DNA from: Novosphingobium sp. ZN18A2
Lineage (GTDB): Bacteria; Pseudomonadota; Alphaproteobacteria; Sphingomonadales; Sphingomonadaceae
Direction of reading: 5' to 3'
NCBI RefSeq assembly: GCF_036784765.1
Contig: NZ_CP136651.1
Span: forward strand, 2,604,001-2,668,000
DNA length: 64,000 nucleotides
Shown piece after piece: positions 46,484 through 57,233 of this stretch (position 1 is the stretch's first letter; each line of letters opens with the position of its first letter). The translations under genes were made by a program, and so were the position numbers. The notes beneath the pieces are model-generated. The model was not told the origin of the DNA and ran no database searches. It worked only from the letters and a program-made list of their open reading frames with translations.

Positions 46484-47811
46484 TGGCAAACCGCCCTTCA
46501 TACCCTGCCCAGGGCAGCAGCGCGCTGTCCGACCACGCCGTAGAACCCAGCGGCACCGCCAACATGCGCCAGCTTATTGCATTGCGCTGGCTGGCAGTGA
46601 TCGGCCAGTTCGTAACCATCATGATCGTCCACCACGGCATGGACGTGCAATTGCCGCTGTACCGGATGCTGGCGATCGTCCTGGGACTGGTGACGCTGAA
46701 CCTGATCAGCATGTTCAGCCTGCGCAACGGGCTGGAGGTCGGCAACAGCGAACTGTTCTTCGAACTCACAATAGACGTCGCCGCGCTCACCGGCCTTCTC
46801 TATCTCAGCGGCGGGGCGACCAACCCGTTTATCTGGCTGTTCCTGCTGCAAGTCGCCCTGGGGGCGATCCTGTTGAAGCCCTGGTCGACCTGGGCGATCG
46901 TTCTGTTCACGTCCGCGTGCTTTGTGTTCCTTCTGGTCACGCACGAACCGCTGGTGCTACCGCCCGAATTCACGATCGGGCTGTTCGACCTGTATATTTT
47001 CGGCGCGCTGACCAGTTTCGTGATTATCGCGGTGCTGCTGGTGCTGTTCATCACGCGCATAAACGCCAACGTGCGCGCAGGCGACGCGCGCCTTGCCGCG
47101 ATGCGGCAGCAAGCGGCGGAAGAAGACCACATCGTGCGCATGGGCCTGCTGGCCACCGGCGCCGCGCACGAACTTGGCACGCCGCTCGCCTCGCTTTCGG
47201 TGATCGCCAACGACTGGAGCCACCGCGAAGACCTGCTTGCGCTTCGCGATCTGCCCGAAGAGGTGGAGGACGTGCGCGTGGCGGTGGAGCGTTGCAAGAC
47301 GATTGTCGGCGGCATCCTGATGTCGGCCGGCGAAGCGCGGGGCGAAAAAACCGCCGTCACGACGCTTGTCCAATTCCTTCAGGATATCGTGGGCGAATGG
47401 CAGGACCGCGTCGATCCGGAAATGCTGCGCTTTTCCAACCGCATCGATGGCGACGTGCGCATCGTCTCGGATGCGGCGCTGAAGCAGGTCATCTGGAATA
47501 TATTCGACAATGCCTACGAAGCTTCGGGCGCGCCGGCCACGATGACCGCACAGCGCATGGCAGGCGACCTGGTATTGACGGTGCGCGACAGTGGCCCGGG
47601 CTTTGCAGCAGACATTCTGGAAGACTTCGGAAAACCCTATCGATCCACCAAGCAGCGCCGCGGCGGCGGGCTGGGATTGTTTCTTGTCGTCAACGTCATG
47701 CGCAAGCTGGGCGGGCAAGCGACCGCGCGCAACGAACCCTTCGGCGGCGCAACCGTTGAACTGACCTTGCCCATTGAAGCCATCGAATGGCATGGTGACA
47801 GGCAGCAATGA
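46483..47811 (+). CDS. regB: Redox sensor histidine kinase RegB/PrrB
   Basis: A 442-residue membrane kinase; the ATG shares a base with the SURF1 stop. About six membrane helices in the first 200 residues, including the quinone-sensing heptapeptide GGATNPF. The H-box is GAAHELGTPLASLSV. A Cys lies in VERCKTIVGGIL, the position of the redox-active Cys of RegB. The ATPase has NIFDNAYEASG, DSGPGF and GGGLGLFLV. It phosphorylates RegA in response to the respiratory state. Placement after the quinol oxidase genes suggests control of this operon. Confidence 0.92.
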   Translation: MANRPSYPAQGSSALSDHAVEPSGTANMRQLIALRWLAVIGQFVTIMIVHHGMDVQLPLYRMLAIVLGLVTLNLISMFSLRNGLEVGNSELFFELTIDVAALTGLLYLSGGATNPFIWLFLLQVALGAILLKPWSTWAIVLFTSACFVFLLVTHEPLVLPPEFTIGLFDLYIFGALTSFVIIAVLLVLFITRINANVRAGDARLAAMRQQAAEEDHIVRMGLLATGAAHELGTPLASLSVIANDWSHREDLLALRDLPEEVEDVRVAVERCKTIVGGILMSAGEARGEKTAVTTLVQFLQDIVGEWQDRVDPEMLRFSNRIDGDVRIVSDAALKQVIWNIFDNAYEASGAPATMTAQRMAGDLVLTVRDSGPGFAADILEDFGKPYRSTKQRRGGGLGLFLVVNVMRKLGGQATARNEPFGGATVELTLPIEAIEWHGDRQQ

Positions 47812-48353
47812 CCCGGAAGACCCTGCTGATCGTCGAAGACGATGCCGACCTGGCCCGAACGCTCAAGCGGTCGTTCGAACGCAGGGATTACGCCGTCGCG
47901 CTCGCGTCCAGCCCGGCAGAAGTCGATGCCTTCATTGCTGCGCGGACCGGCGGGGAAGCTCCGGATTTCGCGCTGGTGGACCTGAAGCTGGGCACAGAAT
48001 CGGGCCTTGGCTGCGTAAAGGCGCTGGCAGAACATTCGGGCGATACGGTGATCGTGGTGCTGACAGGCTATGCCAGCATCGCCACGGCGGTCGAGGCGAT
48101 CAAGCTGGGGGCCAGCAACTATCTTCCCAAGCCTGCGAACAGCGACGACATAGAAGCCGCCTTCGGACGGACACAGGCGGATACGACCGTCGAAATCGGG
48201 ACACGGCAAACGCGGTCGGTGAAGACCGTGGAATGGGAACATATCCACGAAACGCTTGCCGCCACGGGCTTCAACATCTCCGAAACCGCGCGCAGGCTGG
48301 GCATGCACCGCCGCACGCTGGCACGGAAGCTGGAAAAGCGACAGATCAAATAG
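47808..48353 (+). CDS. regA: Response regulator RegA/PrrA/ActR
   Basis: A 181-residue regulator coupled to regB by an ATGA overlap. The receiver domain has the acidic pair VEDDADLA, the phosphoacceptor Asp in FALVDLKLG, Thr in VLTGYAS and Lys in YLPKPAN. The C-terminal Fis-like helix-turn-helix ISETARRLGMHRRTLARKL matches the highly conserved RegA DNA-binding helix. RegA globally controls respiration and carbon or nitrogen metabolism in alphaproteobacteria. Confidence 0.94.
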   Translation: MTRKTLLIVEDDADLARTLKRSFERRDYAVALASSPAEVDAFIAARTGGEAPDFALVDLKLGTESGLGCVKALAEHSGDTVIVVLTGYASIATAVEAIKLGASNYLPKPANSDDIEAAFGRTQADTTVEIGTRQTRSVKTVEWEHIHETLAATGFNISETARRLGMHRRTLARKLEKRQIK

Positions 48354-48359
48354 GGCGCT

Positions 48360-49904
<1,545 letters not shown>

Positions 49905-50283
49905 CCTTCAAAACCCCTGTAAGTAAAAAAATCGAACTAGTTACAATAGTAAATAGTCACAAGTTAACTCTATCACGCGAAAAATATGTATAAATAAACA
50001 TTACTTATGTATGCTTACGAATACATCTTCGCTGTATCGCCATGATTTATGCATTAACGTGACTGTTGTCACTATGCAACGCATTGATCTTCTTTCAGCG
50101 AATCCGGAAAGTGCCGCTGGATATCGATTAGCAACTCTGATAGCGAACCTTTTCCAACGGAGGGAACTTTCCGGGCCTGTGCGCTTTCTTTGCCGTTTCG
50201 GCGCCGCCGAAGCGTGCGAAAGCGCTGCCGCGTTGCTGGCGCCCGTCCCTTCATGCCAGTGGAACAGACAGGGGACCACACAG
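49905..50283. promoter_or_regulatory. AT-rich divergent intergenic region
   Basis: About 380 bp between the BCCT gene and the TonB receptor gene. 49921-50060 is strongly AT-rich compared with the surroundings. It holds GTGAC-N4-GTCAC at 50059-50072, a possible operator. Promoters for both genes are probably here. The open frame upstream of 50284 in the receptor frame has no coding character. Confidence 0.45.
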
Positions 50284-52926
50284 ATGCTGAAATCCTTGAG
50301 CGGCGCGTCGATCGGCGCGCTGGCCATCGCGATCGTTACGCCCGCCCACGCACAGGCCCAACAGGCGCCAAAACCGGCCGGCGGCATTCAGGCGATCATC
50401 GTTACCGCAACCAAGCGCACCGAAGACCTGCAAGACGTTCCGCTTTCCGTGAACGCCATGGGCGAGCAGGAACTGGACAACCTCGGCGTCAAGACGTTCG
50501 ACGATTATCTTGCCCAGCTTCCGAACGTGACGGCCGGCGGCAGCGGTCCGGGCCAGAACACGATCTACATCCGCGGCCTTGCCTCGACCACGCCGAACCT
50601 GACGACCGCGGGCGTTGCCGGCCTTGCCCCCAACGTCGCGCTATATCTGGATGACCAGCCGATCTCACAGCCCGGACGCAACCTTGACGTCTATGCCGCC
50701 GATCTTCAGCGCATCGAGGTTCTTTCCGGCCCGCAGGGCACGCTGTTCGGCGCAAGCTCGCAGGCGGGCGTGGTCCGCCTGATCACCAACAAGCCCAGCC
50801 TTTCCGGCCTGGATGCATCGTTCAAGGGTGAAACCTCGTTCACCAAGCACGGTGCCGCCAGCTACAAGGCGGAAGGCATGATCAACCTGCCGGTGACGAA
50901 CAACCTGGCGCTGCGCGCGGTTGTCTATCTCGATCACCAGGGCGGTTATATCGACAACGTGCACGGCACCCGCAGCGTTGCCGACAGCGCGCGTTTCCGC
51001 CCGGCGGGAACGGTCCGTTACAACGGCGTGCCGGTGAGTACGGGCCGCGCCGGCTTCCAGGCAGGTGCCGACCTTTCGAACGTGAACTTCATCCAGGCCG
51101 ACAACGGCGGACTGGTGCAGGACAACTTCAACGGGACCGAATATGCCGGCTTCCGCGCATCGGCGCTGTGGGAATTCGCGCCCGACTGGAAGCTGACGAT
51201 CGAGCATACGCGCCAGAGCATCAATTCGGACGGCGTGTTCTTCGTCGACCCGACGCTGGGCATGGACAACCCCTCGGTCCAGCAGTTCGAGAACAACCGC
51301 CTCGACGATAACTTCTCGAACACCAGCTGGACGCTTGAAGGGCGGCTTGCCGCGCTCGATATCGTCTATACGGGCGCTTACACCGACCGCGAAACGACGC
51401 AGCGGGTGGATTACACCGATTACCTCTTCGTCGGTCAGTACCTGCCCTATTACATCTGCGACGGTTCGGTGACCTATCCGGGTGCCGCCGATCCCAGCGG
51501 CACGTGCCAGGCGCCGAACCTCTATGTGAACTCCAAGTCTGATGCGACGGTGTTCACCCAGGAATTCCGCGTCAACACGCCTGACGACAAGCGCATCCGC
51601 CTGACCGCGGGCGCGTTCTATTCGAAGTCGATCCTGAAGGAACGCAACGACTTCACCTATCCGGGAAGCGTGCAGGCCCAGCCGTTCGGCCCCTTCGCGC
51701 CGAACTATCCGTTCCCCGGCGTTTACCAGAGCGATCCCGGCCCGTTCCCGGCGGGCGTGATCTTCCGCAACGACGTGAAGCGCACGGACGAACAGTTCGG
51801 CCTGTTCGGTGAACTTTCGCTCGACATCGTTCCCGATGTGCTGACGATCACTGGCGGCGCGCGCTATTACGACGTGAAGGTCGATCTTGCGGGCACGGCC
51901 AACGGCAGCTTCTGCAACAGCGGCGCGGCCACGGACCAGAACGCCTATGGCACCAACATCTCCGATCTCTATGACGGCGATGGCCAGTACACCTTCATCG
52001 GCAGCTGCAATCCGGCGCTTCGCCAGACCTTCACGCAGGGCCAGTCGATTTCCGACATCATGGCGGCGGGGCTGAACGCGTCGCAGGCGGCGCAGGTGTT
52101 CAACGCGCTCAGCGCACCGGACAAGGCGCGCACCAAGGGCACGATCTTCAAGGGCACGATCACTTTCACGCCCACCGAAGACGTGATGCTTTATGCCACC
52201 TATTCGGAAGGTTTCCGTCCCGGCCTGCTCAATCGTCCGGGTGGGGCGCAGGGACCAAACGGCTATACCGTGCCCTTCGCGCTCGATACCGATACGGTGC
52301 AGAACTATGAATTCGGGTGGAAAACCGAACTGCTCGACCGGCAGCTGCGCTTCAACGCCAGCGCGTTCTATGTCGACATCAAGCGGTTGCAGACCACGAT
52401 CTTCGATCCCAGCATCGTCAACCTGTTCTTCTCGGACAATGCGGCGAATGCGCGCATCTATGGCATCGAAGGCGACTTTACCGTTGCGCCCTATGCGATG
52501 CCGGGCCTGACCGTTGCCGGGGCGTTCTCGTTCCTGGACACGAAGATCACAGACGTCCTCTTGCCCACCAACGACGTGCACACGGGCGACAGCCTTGCTT
52601 ATGCGCCCGCGTTCCAGGGCAACCTGCGCGTCCGCTACGAATGGGATCTGGGCGATACCGGCATGACCGCGCACGTGATGCCGCAGGTTTCGCATTCCTC
52701 GTCGAAATACACCGACATCATCGACATCAACCGCCTGAAGCTGGCTGGTTACACGACGTTCAACCTGTCGGTGGGTATCGACAAGGACCAGTGGTCGCTT
52801 GAACTCTATGGCCAGAACCTGACGGACAAGCGGGCCGAGGTCGCGGGCACCTTCGTGAACGACCGTCCGCGCATCACCATCAACCGTCCGCTGACGGTCG
52901 GTCTGCGCGCGTCGTTCAAATATTGA
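50284..52926 (+). CDS. TonB-dependent receptor
   Basis: An 880-residue outer-membrane receptor. The signal peptide MLKSLSGASIGALAIAIVTPAHAQAQ ends near residue 25. The plug contains IIVTATKRTEDLQDVPLSV, LPNVTAGG, YIRGLAS and RIEVLSGPQGTLFGASSQAGVVRLIT. The barrel follows and ends in ...LRASFKY with a terminal aromatic residue. The start at 50284 is chosen from the signal peptide. It belongs to the large sphingomonad group of receptors for unknown organic ligands. It is followed by a TPR-sulfotransferase, a recurrent pairing. Confidence 0.95.
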   Translation: MLKSLSGASIGALAIAIVTPAHAQAQQAPKPAGGIQAIIVTATKRTEDLQDVPLSVNAMGEQELDNLGVKTFDDYLAQLPNVTAGGSGPGQNTIYIRGLASTTPNLTTAGVAGLAPNVALYLDDQPISQPGRNLDVYAADLQRIEVLSGPQGTLFGASSQAGVVRLITNKPSLSGLDASFKGETSFTKHGAASYKAEGMINLPVTNNLALRAVVYLDHQGGYIDNVHGTRSVADSARFRPAGTVRYNGVPVSTGRAGFQAGADLSNVNFIQADNGGLVQDNFNGTEYAGFRASALWEFAPDWKLTIEHTRQSINSDGVFFVDPTLGMDNPSVQQFENNRLDDNFSNTSWTLEGRLAALDIVYTGAYTDRETTQRVDYTDYLFVGQYLPYYICDGSVTYPGAADPSGTCQAPNLYVNSKSDATVFTQEFRVNTPDDKRIRLTAGAFYSKSILKERNDFTYPGSVQAQPFGPFAPNYPFPGVYQSDPGPFPAGVIFRNDVKRTDEQFGLFGELSLDIVPDVLTITGGARYYDVKVDLAGTANGSFCNSGAATDQNAYGTNISDLYDGDGQYTFIGSCNPALRQTFTQGQSISDIMAAGLNASQAAQVFNALSAPDKARTKGTIFKGTITFTPTEDVMLYATYSEGFRPGLLNRPGGAQGPNGYTVPFALDTDTVQNYEFGWKTELLDRQLRFNASAFYVDIKRLQTTIFDPSIVNLFFSDNAANARIYGIEGDFTVAPYAMPGLTVAGAFSFLDTKITDVLLPTNDVHTGDSLAYAPAFQGNLRVRYEWDLGDTGMTAHVMPQVSHSSSKYTDIIDINRLKLAGYTTFNLSVGIDKDQWSLELYGQNLTDKRAEVAGTFVNDRPRITINRPLTVGLRASFKY

Positions 52927-53021
52927 TCGTATCCACCTGACTCGCGCGGCGGGCGGGGCTTTCGGGCCGCGTCCGCCGCGTCTGTTTCGAAATCCCGTCA
53001 ATCTATGGCATTAGAGGTGCG

Positions 53022-55040
53022 ATGGCTGTCAGCGACGATACCCGGGCGCCGGACCTGAAGTCCGCGCAGGATGCGCTGCAGGCCGGGAATTTTTCCGGCG
53101 GCCTTGCCCGTGCCGAACACATTCTGAAGCGCGACCCCGGCGATGCAGAGGCGCTTTACCTCGCCGCTGTCGCCTGCCGTTATCTCCAGCATCACGATAC
53201 CGCGCACGAATACCTTGCGCGCCTCCATTCCGTATCGCCCGAATATGGCCGGGCATGGCAGGAAAACGGGCATCTCGCCCGCGCGGAAGGCGATGCCGAC
53301 ACGGCCATTGCCGCCTATGCCCGCGCCTGCCGCTTCAATCCCGTACTGGAAGCAAGCTGGCGCGCGCAGGCCGACCTCCTTGCCGCATCGGGCCGCACCG
53401 CAGAGGCAGATGCCGCCCGTGCGCAGGCCGATCGCATCGCAGCCATGCCGGTGGAGCTGGTGGCCGTCAGCAACCACCTGCACGAAGGCAGGCTTCTGCG
53501 TGCCGAGGAAATCTGCCGCCATTACCTGCGCGGCCATCCCCGCGACATAGAGGGCATGCGCCTGCTGGCGGAAATCGGCAGCCGGTTCGGCGTACTGGAA
53601 GACGCCGAGTTCCTGCTGGAAAGCGCGGTGGCCTTCGCGCCGGACAACATCCAGCTTCGGCTCGATTACATCCAGGTGCTGCGCAAGCGACAAAAGTTCA
53701 CCCGCGCGCGCGAAGAAGCGGAAGCGCTTTACCGAAGAGACCCCGACAACCCGCTGTTCCAGTCGCACCTCGCCATCGAATCCATGCAGACGGGCGATTA
53801 CAATCGCGCGTTCGGCCTGTTCGACGCGGTGCTGGAAAAGCTGCCGTCAGACCCTGCGACGCTCACCTCCAGGGGCCATGCGCTGAAGACTACGGGCCGC
53901 GAAGAGGACGCGGTCAGCTCGTATCGCGCGGCGGCGGCCGCAAGACCCGATCACGGCGATGCGTGGTATGCGCTGGCGAACCTGAAAACCTATCGCTTTA
54001 CCGACAGCGAAATCGCAACGATGCGCGAACAGGCGGAACGGCCTGACATCGCCTTCATGGACCGCGTTCACCTGTCCTTCGCACTGGGCAAGGCACTGGA
54101 AGACCGCGGCGAATATGCGGGATCGTTCCGGCACTACGACCAGGGCAATGCGCTGAAGCGCAAGCAGACCCGTTACGATGCCGACCGGATGACCGAGGAA
54201 CTGAAGGCGCAGGCGCAATGGTGCACGCCGGAGCTGTTCGAACGGCACGCCGGAATGGGGCACGACGCCCCCGATCCGATCTTCATCCTTGGCCTGCCGC
54301 GCGCGGGATCGACGCTGCTCGAACAGATCCTCGCCTCTCACAGCCAGGTCGACGGAACGCTCGAACTTCCCAACATACTGGCACTGGCGCACAAACTGCG
54401 CGGGCGCCGCGCCGGGCAGTCGCTCTATCCGCAAGTGCTTCACGATCTTGGCGCGGAACAGCTGACGGCAATGGGCCGCGACTATATCGAGAACACGCGC
54501 ATCCACCGCCGGGGCGCCCCCTTCTTCATCGACAAGATGCCGAACAATTTCCGGCACATCGGCCTGATCCACCTGATCCTGCCGAATGCGAAAATCATCG
54601 ATGCGCGCCGCGCGCCGCTCGATTGCTGCTTTTCGGGCTTCAAGCAGCTTTTCGCCGAAGGACAGGAATTCACATACGGGCTGACGGAAGTGGGCCGCTA
54701 TTACGCTGATTACGTCGACCTGATGCTGCACTGGGACAATGTGCTGCCCGGCAAGGTGCTGCGCGTGCAGCATGAAGACGTGCTGGACGACCTTGAAGGA
54801 CAGGTCCGCCGCATGCTCGATTTTCTCGGCCTGCCCTTCGAACAGGCATGCCTCGATTTCCACCGCACCGAACGGGCGGTGCGCACTGCCAGTTCGCAAC
54901 AGGTGCGGCAACCGCTCAACCGCTCGGGCGTGGGCGCGTGGATTCCCTATGACGAATGGCTCGGCCCGTTGCGCGATGCACTGGCGTCGTCGTGGGCCGG
55001 GATGGACAAAGCAATCGATGGAGAAGGACTCATTGGCTGA
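53022..55040 (+). CDS. TPR-repeat sulfotransferase-like protein
   Basis: A 672-residue two-part protein. Residues 1-370 contain about eight TPR-like repeats (for example AEALYLAAVACRYLQHHDTAHEYLARL, PATLTSRGHALKTTGREEDAVSSYRAA). Residues 410-660 form a sulfotransferase domain with the PAPS-binding loop FILGLPRAGSTLLEQILASH and a later FIDKMPNNFRHIGLIHLILPNAKII, close to the 3'-phosphate-binding motif. No signal peptide. It would transfer sulfate from PAPS to an unknown acceptor. It lies 95 bp after the TonB receptor and overlaps the MFS gene. Confidence 0.88.
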   Translation: MAVSDDTRAPDLKSAQDALQAGNFSGGLARAEHILKRDPGDAEALYLAAVACRYLQHHDTAHEYLARLHSVSPEYGRAWQENGHLARAEGDADTAIAAYARACRFNPVLEASWRAQADLLAASGRTAEADAARAQADRIAAMPVELVAVSNHLHEGRLLRAEEICRHYLRGHPRDIEGMRLLAEIGSRFGVLEDAEFLLESAVAFAPDNIQLRLDYIQVLRKRQKFTRAREEAEALYRRDPDNPLFQSHLAIESMQTGDYNRAFGLFDAVLEKLPSDPATLTSRGHALKTTGREEDAVSSYRAAAAARPDHGDAWYALANLKTYRFTDSEIATMREQAERPDIAFMDRVHLSFALGKALEDRGEYAGSFRHYDQGNALKRKQTRYDADRMTEELKAQAQWCTPELFERHAGMGHDAPDPIFILGLPRAGSTLLEQILASHSQVDGTLELPNILALAHKLRGRRAGQSLYPQVLHDLGAEQLTAMGRDYIENTRIHRRGAPFFIDKMPNNFRHIGLIHLILPNAKIIDARRAPLDCCFSGFKQLFAEGQEFTYGLTEVGRYYADYVDLMLHWDNVLPGKVLRVQHEDVLDDLEGQVRRMLDFLGLPFEQACLDFHRTERAVRTASSQQVRQPLNRSGVGAWIPYDEWLGPLRDALASSWAGMDKAIDGEGLIG

Positions 55041-56352
55041 AGCCGCGATAGAAGAACAGGGCGGGCCACCGGGTCTGAACAATGTCGAGAAACTTTCTGG
55101 CCAGAGCCTGAGCGCCGGAATGATCGGCAACGTGCTCGAATGGTACGACTTCGGGCTTTACGGTTATCTCGCGCCGATGATCGGCGCCCTGTTCTTCCCG
55201 TCCGCGAACCCGATTGCCTCGCTGATCGGCGCTTATGGCGGGTTTGCCATCGGCTTTGCGGTCCGCCCCATCGGCGGCGCGGTGCTGGGCCATCTTGGCG
55301 ACAGGATCGGCCGACAGACCGTGCTGGTCGCCTCGGTAGTCCTGATGGGCGGCGCGACGACGCTGATCGGCTTCCTGCCCACCTATGACCAGATCGGGAT
55401 CTGGGCACCGATCCTGCTTCTGCTGATCCGCCTGTTCCAGGGTTTCTCGGTCGGCGGCGAATTTACCGGGTCGGTTACCTACCTTGTCGAAACCGCGCCG
55501 ATGCACCGGCGCGGGTTTGCCGGAAGCTTCGCGAACATCGGTTCCACCGCGGGTTACCTGCTTGCCGCAGCGCTTGCCGCGGGCACCGTGATGCTGACCA
55601 AGGCCCACCCCGAATACCCGTGGATCTGGCGCGTGCCATTTATCGCTGGCGGTCTGCTTGCCGTCCTTGCCTACTGGATGCGCGCAAGGCTGACGCATAC
55701 CGGGTTCGAACCCGACATTCCCGAGGAAGGCGAAGAACACGAACTGCCAATGAAGCAAGCCTTTACCCAGGCTCCGCGCGCCATGATCCTGGCAGTCATC
55801 TTCACCTGGGGATACGGCGTTGCGGACTATCTGGCGCTGGTTTTCCTGCCCACTTACGCCAGCAGTTTCGGCGCGGTCGATCATGGTGCGGCGTTGACGA
55901 TCAACACCTTTTCGCAGGCCGCGGCCATTATCGTCATTCCGCTGGCAGGCTGGCTGACAGACCATGCGCTGCGCCGGCGATCGATGCTGATCCTTGCGTT
56001 CGCCCTTATCTTCTTCACATCGGTGACCGTGTTCGAGCTGGCCGCCGGGCCGGGCCTGATGCGCTTTGCCGTCGCGCAGGTCGCCTTCGCGGTGTTCCTG
56101 GGCATGATCATGGGCACCGCGCCGGCCATGCTGGCAGAGCTGTTCCCGTCCCATTTCCGCATGACCGGCTATTCCATCGCCTTCAATATCGGCCTTGGCT
56201 TCGGCGGCGGCACCGCGCCGCTGATCGCGACCGCGCTGATTGACCTGACCGGGCACAACCTTGCGGCGGCGGGATACATGATGGTGGGCGCATTGATGTC
56301 CGTCGTCGCGCTGGCGCTGATGAAAGACCGCAGCCGCCAGCCGCTGCACTAG
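55018..56352 (+). CDS. MFS transporter
   Basis: A 444-residue transporter of the metabolite:proton symporter type. It has about twelve helices, VLEWYDFGLYGYLAPMIGALFFP, the GHLGDRIGRQTVL motif and LLIRLFQGFSVGGEFTGS. The ATG at 55018 overlaps the previous stop by 23 bp; a TTG at 55033 has a better GGAGAAGG site. It may carry the ligand of the receptor or a product of the sulfotransferase, but this is inference from position. Confidence 0.88.
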   Translation: MEKDSLAEAAIEEQGGPPGLNNVEKLSGQSLSAGMIGNVLEWYDFGLYGYLAPMIGALFFPSANPIASLIGAYGGFAIGFAVRPIGGAVLGHLGDRIGRQTVLVASVVLMGGATTLIGFLPTYDQIGIWAPILLLLIRLFQGFSVGGEFTGSVTYLVETAPMHRRGFAGSFANIGSTAGYLLAAALAAGTVMLTKAHPEYPWIWRVPFIAGGLLAVLAYWMRARLTHTGFEPDIPEEGEEHELPMKQAFTQAPRAMILAVIFTWGYGVADYLALVFLPTYASSFGAVDHGAALTINTFSQAAAIIVIPLAGWLTDHALRRRSMLILAFALIFFTSVTVFELAAGPGLMRFAVAQVAFAVFLGMIMGTAPAMLAELFPSHFRMTGYSIAFNIGLGFGGGTAPLIATALIDLTGHNLAAAGYMMVGALMSVVALALMKDRSRQPLH

Positions 56353-56360
56353 GCGGCGCG

Positions 56361-57233
56361 TCAGTCTATCGTGGTAACGTCGACCGCAACGCTGGTGCGT
56401 TGCGGTGCCGCGCCGATGAATACGCCGTCCACCGGCGCAACGTCGGCATAGTCGCGCCCCATCGCGACAACGATGTGGGATTCGCGGGCAAGGCAATCGT
56501 TGGTGGGATCGACACCGATCCACCCTGCCTTCTCGCCCGCCCAGACCGCGACCCATGCGTGCATCGCGTCCGCGCCGACCAGCCTTGGCCGTCCCGGCGG
56601 CGGCAAGGTACGCAGATATCCGCTGATATAGGCCGCCGGAATGCCGTGGCCGCGCAAACCCACGATCATAACGTGGGCGAAATCCTGGCAGACGCCGCTG
56701 CGTTCCTCGAAGGCTTCGTGCGGCATGGTGGTGCTGTCGGTCTTGCCGGGATCGTAGGCAAACGCTTCGTGGATCGCGTGCGCCAGATGGCTCGCCGCCG
56801 CAACCACGCTGTCCGAATAGGAAATGCTGTGCGCGGCCCATGCGGTTATCGCGGCATCCGGCACGGCGATGCGCGATCCGAACAGGTATGGCACGGGCGA
56901 GAGGATCGAAAGGTCGCGCGATTGCAGCGCAAGACGCCTGATATCCTCGACACTGGGAATGTCCGCCGGCAGGTCCGGCGGGGTCACGTCGATCTCGAAC
57001 GTGCCGGTCACGGTCAGATCCTTGACCGGATCGGCATATGCCATGGCATCGAGGTTCACCAGGTATGGGCCGCTGGTTCGCCGCACGTCTGCCGGTGACG
57101 GATCGACCGAAAGCGACTGGCGCAGCATCCGCTGGCCCGGCCATTCCACCGGGCGCAACCTGAGGTTGAGGCGCGCATCCCTGACGGGCGCCTGATACGA
57201 CAACCTCGATTGATGGCGAACCGCGTATTTCAT
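56361..57233 (-). CDS. Transglutaminase-like protein
   Basis: A 290-residue protein of the bacterial transglutaminase-like family. The N-terminal strand domain starts YAVRHQSRLSYQAPVRDARLNLRLRP. The catalytic triad is visible as Cys in ERSGVCQDFAHVMI, His in DAMHAWVAVW and Asp in WIGVDPTND. The ATG overlaps the stop of the ATP-grasp gene upstream. It may hydrolyse or exchange amide bonds on a peptide made by its neighbours. Confidence 0.9.
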   Translation of the reverse strand: MKYAVRHQSRLSYQAPVRDARLNLRLRPVEWPGQRMLRQSLSVDPSPADVRRTSGPYLVNLDAMAYADPVKDLTVTGTFEIDVTPPDLPADIPSVEDIRRLALQSRDLSILSPVPYLFGSRIAVPDAAITAWAAHSISYSDSVVAAASHLAHAIHEAFAYDPGKTDSTTMPHEAFEERSGVCQDFAHVMIVGLRGHGIPAAYISGYLRTLPPPGRPRLVGADAMHAWVAVWAGEKAGWIGVDPTNDCLARESHIVVAMGRDYADVAPVDGVFIGAAPQRTSVAVDVTTID

